A DNA stretch of 64,000 nucleotides from positions 1-64,000 of the forward strand of contig WKLE02000330.1 in the NCBI GenBank assembly GCA_014885115.2, given 5' to 3'. Position 1 is the first letter of the stretch; each line of letters opens with the position of its first letter. A program made the position numbers and the translations under genes. Below the pieces are notes generated by a model, which was given only the letters and a program-made list of their open reading frames with translations, made no database searches and was not told the origin of the DNA. Positions 54,120-64,000 of the stretch are shown here, piece after piece. The DNA is from Asterionellopsis glacialis. Its lineage: Eukaryota > Bacillariophyta > Plagiogrammaphyceae > Rhaphoneidales > Asterionellopsidaceae.

Positions 54120-54905
54120 TTGATTTATCATGGAGATAAGGTCGAAGGTGCTTTCAAAACCATCATCGACTTTGCAGAAGCCTGTGACGAACTCCAATGG
54201 ACAACCAATCAAGAAAGACTTACAGGGTTTCATAAGGTTCTCAGAGATACCACTTGTGATGACTGGGATCTAGCCACAGCCAACACAAACAACTTTGACA
54301 ATGCTATTGACGAATGGTTTAAAACCTTTATTACTTTAGAAGTACAAGAAGCTCAAAGATATCATATCAAAATATTTTTCAGGATTACCAATCTACTGCC
54401 CAACAATTCTACCAGCGCCTCCACATGCTAGTCAAGTATTACAAACTCTGATGCCTCATGACACAGGCAATATTTCCTAAGCCAAAATCAAGACAATTGT
54501 TTTTAAAAGGGATGCCTAAGGCCTTCCAAATCAAGTTCCACAATGCCAATAAACATTGATCCAATGTAACAATCATGCAATTGGTACAATACATGGATAA
54601 CTTACGTGCTGTTCATGATCCCAAACGACACCACAATTCTAACAATTCTGATAATTGATCCCAACATTCTCGCAAGAACCAAAGAGGTGATAACCATTGT
54701 TTCAATCTAGATGATCATCATTCATCTAATCCTTCCTCATCAACTAACAATACATACCATCATGGCCAGCAACGCAATTGTTCCAATTGCAACCAACGCC
54801 CTTTTGATTGTAACAATGGCCTTTCTCCTCAAGCCAAGTGCCCAATTCATGGCACCCCCCACAAGTGGCAACAATGTTTGTAGACTGTATGTGAATCACA
54901 AAAAG
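54120..54905 (+). pseudogene. Retrotransposon gag fragment (LTR type), broken
   Basis: Reading 54120-54431 and then, after frame shifts, to about 54905 gives a gag-like order: an N-terminal helical part (ERLTGFHKVLRDTTCDDWD), a central QDYQSTAQQFYQRLHMLVKYY, LFLKGMPKAFQIKFHNANKH and MQLVQYMDNLRAVHD, then a zinc-knuckle-like CPIHGTPHKWQQC. This resembles gag of diatom copia/gypsy elements, from memory. Several stops and frameshifts make it non-functional. No integrase, reverse transcriptase or LTRs were recognised downstream. Confidence 0.6.
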
Positions 54906-57900
54906 CTTACTTCTTCTCTTGTTTCACAAATAAAATAGGTTGTGAAAACTAAAAATCCCAATATTTCATGTCATCAACATCATCTCCTAATGCCCATACA
55001 TGCTGTGGTGGCAAAAGCAGAAAGTTCTTAAATATGATATTAATAGACATTTATCACAACTTTGACCCTGCTATCACACATGCCTTCAAAGTTAACATGA
55101 TGATTTGTTTTTTCCTAATAATACTTCTATGTAGGTACAAATACCTATGCTATCCTTGTCATAATATTTAAGCCTTGAAAATTGGATTTAACAATTTGAG
55201 AAGGTTGTAGAAAAAAAAGAAACTGAATCTAATATCTAATTACAAGTAGTTTCCACCTATATCAGTCTCCTTGACAAGCCAATGTGTAGATATGCAATAG
55301 AACCATATGGTTCAGAAATAATGGTTAGATTATTATTCATTTATTGAATTGATCTGTGTTCAAACAAAATACCACCAAGAATTATTCTTGTTGTAGATAA
55401 TTTGATGAACAGAGATCAATCTTTTTTGAAAAAAAGTGAAGAAACAGGTGATAAGAACAACAAATCAATGATCAAAGTAATGATAAATTATTTGGATAGG
55501 TTTCTAAGCTTTCTGATAAAACCAAAATGTTGATAGTCAGTGCTTTAATGGAATAGAATACTATCAAGATAGTAGATGTTCAAAGTACTGATGAGGAACA
55601 GTAAGAGTGTATCCCATCTGGAATCTTCAAAAATAAGAAATATAGTACCAGGAGGTAAGAAAATTTTTTAATTTTATGAAATCTACCACAATAAATTTGG
55701 ATCTGGATCATTCAAGAAAGAAAAACCACATCAAATTTCTGCATTTATTGAAAAAAATTCTGCCAATACAAACAATAGGAAAATATATTTACTACTAGTA
55801 CTTAGTTGAAAGTTACTGCTACACCACCCAGTAAGCTTGAGTTGCTGTGTAGCTTACTTTTACTTTTACTTTTACTTTCACTTTCACTTTTACTTCTACT
55901 TTTGAGAGATTCTTGTAAGTAACTTGACTCAGGTTACTGCCGGTAACCTCATGGGCAACAGCCATCATAGATTTTAGCTTCTTCTTTACTAGAATTTGTA
56001 CTATAAGGAAATATGTATGCATATTGTATACTTTGCCTACCATAGCTTTTTTAAAATATTACTGTTTTTGTTGTTGGGTTGCTGCACAAGTAAGAACATG
56101 ATTGGCACCACTGAACAACTGATTAACATGAAAAAATGATAATATATAAGAAGGTAATGGTTAGGGTGGCTAAACAAGTTTATAAAAGAAAATCAATCAA
56201 ATAACTTTGCCTTATAGCTGACTTGCCTTGCCATATAAGTAGCAATTTAAAGGTTCTCATCATTCCTTTCTTTGGATAATATTCAATAAATCTGGTATGA
56301 TTTAACCCATAATCTGAAGAATATTTGAAACAACCTGTGAAGCAAAGCAAAAAACATCAATCAGAACATGTACTTTTGGGGTGGATTGAAATCATGTAAT
56401 GAAGGGAATATTGAATACAACACAAAGGGTAACATAACTTTTAAGTTGAGTCTAGACCATCAGTGACCACCAAATCTTTATAAGTTGGAATACCAAGTAT
56501 TGACATCCTCTGCTACAGTTTTAATATTGACTAGCAGCATGAACAATCCTTTACATATTTCATTATTTATCAAACTGGTTGCTTATGTTCCTTTTTATTA
56601 TAACATGCTTGTTGTCATGGTATTCTGTCTAATCAAAAGGTCTCATGCATGATATGCAATTTTTTTAAAATTTGTTTTTTATATCATTAGTTCTTGCTTG
56701 GTCTCTATGATACCCATCCTGTAACCAATTCTTGCAAGTAATTCTTGTAGCTCATAAAACTATGAAAAGTATAGAATATCTTGAATCTTTCTTCAGATAT
56801 AGAATCTAGTATTATAATGCAGATCATAAAGATAAGTAGAAATGTATGACTACTTATTATCAAAGGCCAAGTACTAGCAAGTCTGTTCTAGAGCATCCAA
56901 CCTGATTGAAGCCTAAACTTCTAATGTGAGGAAGTGTCATTGATGAACACAAAACCAACAACTGTCTTCTCTGTCCATAGCTATTAGATTTTTTTTGTGA
57001 TTGGCCATGATTTTTTGGGTACATATCAACCCCACAATCTGGCAATCTATCATTCACAAATGGCAACATTGTCATTGTTATTAAATTTCAGAAATACGAG
57101 TTTTTGAATTCTTCTGTTAGTCTTCCAACTATATAGCAAAGGCAGATGATACCACTACTGAATGAATGAGAATGTAGTATCTAATAGTAGTGTTTTTTGA
57201 ATTAACAATACTAGAGAGCAAAAGAACATTCAACACTGAACACACATAGTGTTGAAATACATATTCTATATTATGTAGTATATAGGACCTAGGATATAGC
57301 CAGGTAGCTTGATAGATAATGACCAGAGTTAGCAGGTTGTGTGGGTGCTCAGGCTCTCCATATACAATAATAAGCCATAATTTTAGTACACCTTATCTCA
57401 CCAACTTATATTCTCCAGACACGATGGACTAATGTCTCCTGGCAGACTGTGGAGATTCTCATACCCAACAAACCTTGACATACACTACTTATCAAGAGCC
57501 TTAGCCATAGGTGTGATGTACATAAAATAGGAGATTTAATTTTGTTTACCATGAAAGACTAGTTCCAGAATTAGGTGAACCACTCCAGTACTGGAATGTG
57601 ACATTTTAGTACAATTAATCAAAGCTAGTAATTTTACTATTTTTTTTGAAAAATTCCAGTGCCAGCTACTGACTTGTGTCAAAGTAAACTTGTGCCAGCT
57701 AGACCAATTTTTGAGCATGCTGGCAGAATTTTTTTCAATATACAATTCTAATTAAAAATGGCTTGTACATACCCTGTATATAAATTTATGTATGTTGATT
57801 GCTGCATATTATTTTTAAAAACCCTCTCTCCAGAGCTTCTATGGGTGAAATGTCACAAAGTGGTTCACCTAATTCTGGAACATGTCTAAAGATCATCATC

Positions 57901-58200
57901 TAATGAAAGCAAGCATCAGTGATTTTTTAATGTAATGACAAAGCCATCAAAGCAATTTTGCATGACAGGTTGCTCCACAACAATATTTCAAACCCCCTTG
58001 AAATTATCTTGATTAGCATTTTTGAAAAGACTTTGTGTATTCTTGCTCTTCTCTTACCTATCTGTTCCTCCCACCAATATACTTCATGTTGTAAACTCTC
58101 TTTTGAAAATTGCCAGGAAGATGCTTTTCAAAACAAGCTGGGGGGTTCAAAGCTAAAGATCAAAACACCAAAATCAGGTTAGGTTTCATTTTGCAGTGTG
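54906..58200. other. AT-rich non-genic tract, probably old transposon debris
   Basis: 3.3 kb with only short ORFs without motif. It holds a CTTTTA microsatellite at about 55852-55905. No complete gene or RNA gene was recognised. Confidence 0.5.
55852..55905. repeat. (CTTTTA)n-type hexanucleotide microsatellite
   Basis: About eight imperfect copies of ctttta/cttt(c/t)a in a row. Read on the minus strand it encodes a KVKVKVKVK run in a chance ORF. Confidence 0.85.
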
Positions 58201-58382
58201 TTATGGGGTATACTTTATTCTGAAGAAAAAAATTATTGCTTTCATATGGGGTATACTTTGTTCCAAAATATAAAAAAATATACCCTGAGTTATGGGGTAT
58301 ACCTTATTCCAAAGTAAAAAAAATTTAGCCTGAGTTATGGTGTATACTTTATTCCAAAGTAAGAAAAGTTAGCCTTGGGTAC
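58201..58382. repeat. Tandem repeat, four units of about 43-46 bp
   Basis: Units begin with tatggggtatactt at 58202, 58245, 58291 and (variant tatggtgtatac) 58336, each followed by tattccaaa and an A-rich part with a gcctgagt-like linker. It lies about 300 bp upstream of the transposase relic, so it could be a subterminal repeat of that element. Confidence 0.85.
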
Positions 58383-58676
58383 CATACACAAACAGACCAT
58401 AACAATGTGGCTACTAGGTACTCTACCCCTGAATAGACAGTCATTCCAACTTCACAACAAACAACCTCCCTAGGATCTGTTTTGAATTACACTGTATACT
58501 TTGGTATAAGTGCAATCTTATTTTTATGGTGTTTTTTCAGTAGTAGTATGTATCATTACTTAGCAATCACTAAAACCCTCCAAAAGCTGCTAAAGCACAA
58601 GAAAAGCAAGAAAAACAAATTTCTTGCTATTTTATACACACAAGATGCACAAATGCACCATTCATTATAAACAACA

Positions 58677-61600
58677 ATGGTGCAAGAAGATGCATCACAG
58701 ATGCCACCACCACCCCTTCCACCATCCATTTTGTTTACTCATTGTTCAAGGGAAGATGATGGAAGGCATTTTTTTCATGAATGGGACAAGTATGTTGCTG
58801 AAGAGGCCCAGCAATGTGATGCACTTCTGCCAGGCCTAGAATCACCAAGATTTGTGTTTGACTTCTTCAAGGACCTCCTTCCTGACCAAGATGAAGAACC
58901 ACAAGCTGACTAGAATGATAACAAAAATACTAACACCCAGAATTCAAACCTTGTTGATGATGATATTATTGAAGAACAAATTCAACATCCAACTACTCAC
59001 CCTACAACTATACAAGAAGATATTGCTCCTGCTGTACCACCAATGTGGCCACACCAAAATGTAGCAAAGAATTATGGAGCACTTCAACCAATACAGGAGG
59101 AAGATAGATGTGGGTTTATGTGGCATGTTTTACAAGGACTGGATGAATGTTCTTGTAAAAAAGTTCAGAGCTGGACCCCCCCAAAAAATACAGAGCTTCC
59201 AACTTTTATGAAAAAATCCATGGATGGATACCCTATCTATTAATAAATGGTCATGTACCTGCATATCCCAATTGTGGTACAAACAAATTTGTTAATGCAA
59301 ACAATTACTGGTGGGTGGACTTCCCTTTGGTTTGCTTTATTATGTTTGGACATGGATATCTTAATACTGTAAGATATCCATGTTCAAAAGGCAACAAACA
59401 ATTTTGCACAACAAATTTAAAGTCGATGGCATTGGATAAAACTAGTGGAGTCAGAGTAAAATTTTGGGCCTACATGTTGCAAAGATGCACAGTAGATGAA
59501 AATCTATCTTATTATGTAATTGAAAATCATGATTAACCTGTGAATAGATTGATTAAAAAATTGAAAAAATTGAAAGGGTATATTGTCAGAAAATATTTTT
59601 CAGATGTAATTGAGTTTTTGTTGGCTGTCAAGATGAACCTGCAGAACCTGACAATCAATCAAAATTTGACTGCACAGCCATGAATAGATATGGCAATGGC
59701 CAATGCAAATAATCAACAACAACTGAATTCAGCCAAACAGAGAAAATGGGCAGCAGAAAGGCAGAGAGCACATTTCAAATTAGTTCCAAGGATGTTATTT
59801 GTATCAAATAGTGCAGAAGACAACTTTGACTTTGAACCAATGTTGCAACAGAAGAAAAAGAGGAAAGAAGTAAAAGTATCATTTTCTTTAGGAGCTAAAA
59901 AGCTCTAAATGCTGATTGATTGTGGAATTCATATGGGTTGTCAGTTGATAGAACTGTATGACTCTACACCAAATGACAGAATTGATCTTTTAAAATCAAA
60001 GCTTGCCATAAAGGCAAAGTGAAAGAGTCTATAATTAAACAATGGGTTGACAGTATAAAGGAGGAAATATCTAAATGAGAAACAGCTTTGGATGAAGTGA
60101 CTAATGAAATAAGAGAACATAATGAGTCAGTGGATGCTGAGGTGGTTGAACTACCACCTACAGTAGAAACACCACCACCACTAGAACCAACCACTACTGC
60201 AGAACAACCAAAAAATCAGAGCTCCCTAAGTTTTCTAAAGTGCTGGATAGGGAAGGATACAATGCAGGTTTCCTCAGTGCACATATGGTAAAGGATATTC
60301 TACAGACATATTTCTTATAGAGGAAACCAATTATGGTAAAAAAATGCTTGCACTTAGTGTAATCATTTTAAGTTTAGATGCAAACTAATAAGTGGGCAAG
60401 AGGGTTGTTGTGTACAATAAAGAAAGAGTGTACTTTAGACCCTGGGTTGGTTATATGACTATACTTAATGAACCTAAACAATGTGCCTGGTGGGGTGTGA
60501 TAAAAAATTCAGCATCTATTGAAGAAATGAGGCCCCACCTGGTTAAATTCAAGGCCAGATGCAAATGTCTTGGGAGCCAAATCAAAGTTATTTATGTGGA
60601 TAATTGTTGTATGGTCAGAAACAAATTGCAGGAAATATTTCCTAATGCCAAAATTTGTCTTGATATTTTTCATTGGCTTGGTAGATGGAATGAGATCTTC
60701 AATGACAAAACATGCTCTGGCTATTTTAAGTTCAGAGTATTCATGAGCAGAGCAATCTTGTCAGTTAGTGGCAAACAATACAAGCAGCAAAAAGAAATAT
60801 TATGGAACAAACTTCAATAACAACCCACAGTGAAGGAGGTATTAATTAATTGTAATACCACGTTCCCCACTGTGGATGCTGCTGCAAGACTCATGAAGCT
60901 GTAATATAATTTTCTATGTTATCCAAATGTGAAAAGATTACTTTGGCAGCAGCAATGGATGACAATGATCCAACAAAACAGGCTTATGAACCTTTACTCA
61001 GAACAAATGCTCTTGTCCAAAATGTGCTCAAAAGACAGCTGTGAAGCACATTGACTGCCTCATACCCCCCCCTGATGTTGTAATGTATTACAAAACAACA
61101 ACAGGGAAGGTATTCAAGGCTACTATGTCTTCAGCCAATGAAGGCCTTCACCAGAATTGGAACTGTACAGTATTTAAGGGAACCCATGTTAGATTGATGC
61201 ATGTGGATCAAGGAATGTAGTGGTTTTTGGATGACTGGGAAGAATCCATAAATATAAATCAAATGGGAGGCAAATTTGGAGTCAGGCTCTTTCCAAGATG
61301 TAGGATATGCAAAAATCTTCTCTAATGCTTCATTACCAAGTGTGCCAGTTATTGACAAAGTTTTTGGCTTTGAACTTGATCAAGATTTATTTCAATTAAG
61401 TGAAGATCCAAAATTTCAGAATAATATTTCAGAAGAAAATTCCAAGGAAGTACTAGAAGCAACCAATGAAAATGATGAAGACAATAGTCTTGATGAGCAG
61501 GAACATACAGTAGCAGAACAAATATCTGACAATATTTCTAATAAAATTTTTTTGTTTGATGCTGTGCTTGCTAGAAATACATCATCTTGAGCAACATCAC

Positions 61601-62335
61601 TGCAATCTTTTTTCAAATTTACAGGAGATTCACCATGGATACCATTTTCAGTGGATTCTTAAGTCCAATAGCAGTAGAAGAGCAGAAGGTATTTAATGAG
61701 ATGTGTAACAACTATAATTGGAAAGTTATGCCAAGTGCTAAAAAGGGATACAACCATTTCATGAAGGCATGGAATGATGAATCTGACAGACAGTACATTC
61801 AATGGCTGACAGATGACTTGGTCACAATTGTTTATTGTAAGTCACTGAATCAGCTACAAGAATACTACAACAAATTGGAAGACATCCATACAGCTTCTAT
61901 GGAGGCACAAGACTTAGGTCATTGTAGACTCAGAAATTTACATCAAGTTCTGGAACAAGCCTAAAGAAACACAGCCCCACCTGTAATTGAAGATGCTGTA
62001 CCAAGAATGTTTCCAGATGCGATGCAGCTAACATCCCATCTGGTCATCCATTTATGCTAAATTCTTCTCTCTCCATGGTAGGTGTAGGGAGACAGAATAA
62101 GCACAGCATGGTCCGAAGTAGCATGGCACCATATGCCATGCCAGCACCAGCAGCAAAACAACAATGTACAGATGGCACAAGAAAGACAAAAAGTGCACCA
62201 GTGCTGGTAAAGAATACTCTACCAAAAGGATTGTCCTCATTTAAACAAATATATAAATTGTGTGGAAGTAAGAGGAGTGAGCATCTTGTGAACAGAAACA
62301 TGAAAAACATGTTTGGTGAAAAATTTTGTCAGTAG
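58677..62335 (+). pseudogene. Frame-broken transposase of about 3.7 kb
   Basis: A series of consecutive plus-strand fragments reads as one ancient protein: an acidic N-terminal part (58677-58913), VQSWTPPKNTELPTFMKKSMDGYPIY (59043-59243, in parts), a zinc-finger-like segment with YPNCGTNKFVN and RYPCSKGNKQF (about 59245-59536), AGFLSAHMVKDIL (about 60260), and a DDE/RNase H-like core (60392-60820) with YNKERVYFRPWVGYM, IKVIYVDNCCM and CLDIFHWLGRWNEIF. Later pieces include VMPSAKKGYNHFMKAWNDES (61587-61964). At least eight stops or shifts separate them. The VDNCC and DxFHW blocks are typical of a transposase group spread through fungi and stramenopiles, as I recall. No terminal repeats were confirmed. 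Dead element. Confidence 0.65.
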
Positions 62336-64000
62336 AAAAGATATGGAAGGTGCTGTGGAGAAAAAAACAATAACTATGTCCATGGTACTTTTGTACTCTT
62401 ATGGTAGCACAGGGGGCTATTCTGGGTCATAGTCATCATTATGAGTCAGTTGTTGTACATAAAAAGTAATTAAGTAGTATCATTTTTCAATTATATAAAT
62501 ATATTTTCTGCATCAAATATTGAATTTGCAAAAAAAACATCTGTCCATTTTTTCTGTGGCTATCAAAGAACAGGAACACAATCATGGATGGAAATAGTTG
62601 GTATAAGAGTAACGTCTATGTTATATCCTCGCAAGTTGCAGGGATATTTCCCATGGGGCAGCTACCCCCCTTCCCCTCTCCTCCGGCGGGGGGATTTTTT
62701 TTTCAGCGGTGCCACACTGTGAAATGAGATAAGTCAAAATCAGAGTTGGGATGAAGTATAAGGGACCTGATGTTCTGACTGGTAGGTCCTAGTTCTACAG
62801 GACTACCCAACCAGAGAAAAAAAGACAGGCACTTTTTTTGGACTTTGGATCGTGAGTTTGGCAATAGCTTTTGATGTTGGTCGGTGCGTAGCTACGGCAC
62901 AATCTCAGTGAACAGATGTTTCTGACACATACCCTTCGCCTGTAGCAAGGACTTCTGTATTAGTACTGTACCCCTACCCTTATTGGTACTACTATGTATT
63001 TATGGTGCAGTGGCGGATGCAATCGCTAATTTCATTTATTTATTATAAGTACTCCCCTTCAGGTTCGAATTGTTCCAAGTTAGTAGGTACTGTAGATTTC
63101 AAGGTACTGTCCAGGTCTGGTACTGTACCAGGTACGCCAAGTATAAAAATTATCCTGCTTGTACCCGACATTAACTGTAGTCCTACCTTGTACGAGGTAC
63201 CTATATAAATATTGCTACCTGCTGGTACAGAAGGTAGAGGTTGATATGAATAAGTACCACAACATACAAACAAAATACGTATATATGACTGCCTTACCGG
63301 TACCTTTAGAGTTGGGTACAGTACCTTGTGGTGAGGAACGCACTACAGTGCCTGTACACTATGCCGGTACTCTAATACAGACTATTATCGGTAGTTCCTG
63401 TGTATAACTTCAGATCCATTTATAACGGGTATTTTTACGATGGATCTTGTATATGGTAGTATCTTTTATAAAGGAGTATCTTTTAACAGGTACCTGTACG
63501 TTACCTTTCTTCTATTCACGTACCTGTAGATACTCTCTCTAGAGGATCTACTCACTGTCTTTACTAGATCGTATAGTACCTGGTACCGATACCTTGTACC
63601 TGGTATTAGTAGAGGTTGGGGACATCTACCAGGTATATTATTATAAAATATCTCTTATCTTTCGTACCTGTACGTAGATCGGCAGACGGCTAGTAACCAG
63701 CGCGCCGGGTGTCCATTCCATCAAGAAGCAACGAATATCCGCCTCTGGACCAATCAAAAATGAGAAAAATCTTTTCTATATGTATTTTTCACGAACCGTT
63801 GTAGAGTTGTTGAGAAAATAGTAATTTACATCATGTGCATGCTACAAATCCGTTGCTTGATGAGATGTACCAGGTATATGAACTGATACGTAAAAAGCCT
63901 ACCAGGTACCTGGTACCCTGAAAGATTCTGGTACCTGAGATGATGCGAGAACGCGGGACCGATAAGAAAAAGGTACCGTACTATGCATGCTCGCAATACA
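62336..64000. other. Non-genic end of window with GTACC/AGGTCC clusters
   Basis: Clusters of GTACC words occur at about 62780-62812, 63095-63210, 63295-63325, 63485-63535, 63565-63640 and 63865-63975, including accaggtacctggt palindromes. The ORFs here (for example 63002-63208) are read through the repeats and are not accepted as genes. Confidence 0.6.

Noticed and set aside
1..64000. tRNA and rRNA genes
   Set aside because: I looked for cloverleaf-like and rRNA-like stretches in the spacers and found none I could support by eye; a covariance-model scan would be decisive.

Overview
This is nuclear DNA from a photosynthetic stramenopile, most likely a diatom; I cannot name the species. The evidence is eukaryotic genes with short GT-AG introns (about 90 to 340 nt, donors usually GTAAGT or GTACGT), two proteins with a signal peptide followed by an F/FS-type junction expected for import into a four-membrane plastid (9.4-10.8 kb and 24.5-26.2 kb), AT-rich non-coding DNA and degraded transposable elements. 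All names come from reading motifs; no database search was run.

Layout. 0-1 kb holds a broken transposase on the minus strand. 3.4-52.8 kb is a gene island: a TKL-like kinase (+); an HMG-box protein (-); a plastid-targeted protein with six GPLG/RP-D repeats (-); a two-exon Tesmin/TSO1 CXC factor (+); a phosphohistidine phosphatase (PHPT1/janus family, -); a 2497-residue HEATR5/Laa1/SWEETIE-type HEAT protein (+); a plastid CRTISO-like carotenoid oxidoreductase (-); a three-exon DUSP/UCH ubiquitin protease (+); a five-exon NAT/NCS2 nucleobase permease (-, with a 42-N gap in its last intron); an IPNS-like 2OG-Fe(II) dioxygenase (+); a truncated second copy of the ubiquitin-protease 3' end; a 1011-residue type II membrane protein with an SGNH-like lumenal domain (-); a small unknown ORF (-); a two-exon 80-residue membrane microprotein (+); a 1983-residue IQ-motif protein (+); and a two-exon TPR protein (-). 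53-64 kb is mostly non-genic: a gag fragment, a frame-broken transposase of about 3.7 kb and tandem repeats.

Genes mostly alternate in strand, so there are many close convergent pairs (HEATR5/CRTISO-like 176 nt, USP/permease 258 nt, CXC/PHPT1 260 nt, IQ/TPR 322 nt) and divergent pairs with shared upstream regions. The clearest functional pairing is the divergent permease and dioxygenase at 31.6-36.4 kb. They could form a nucleobase uptake and oxidation module (thymine-7-hydroxylase-like chemistry is one hypothesis), and they lie between the intact ubiquitin-protease 3' end and its decayed copy.

A second, unexplained signal is the vocabulary of short palindromic words in the spacers (GTACCWGGTAC / GGTACC, TAGGACCTA-like, CTCTAGAGAGG). 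These words are concentrated in intergenic DNA and I saw no clusters of them inside coding exons.
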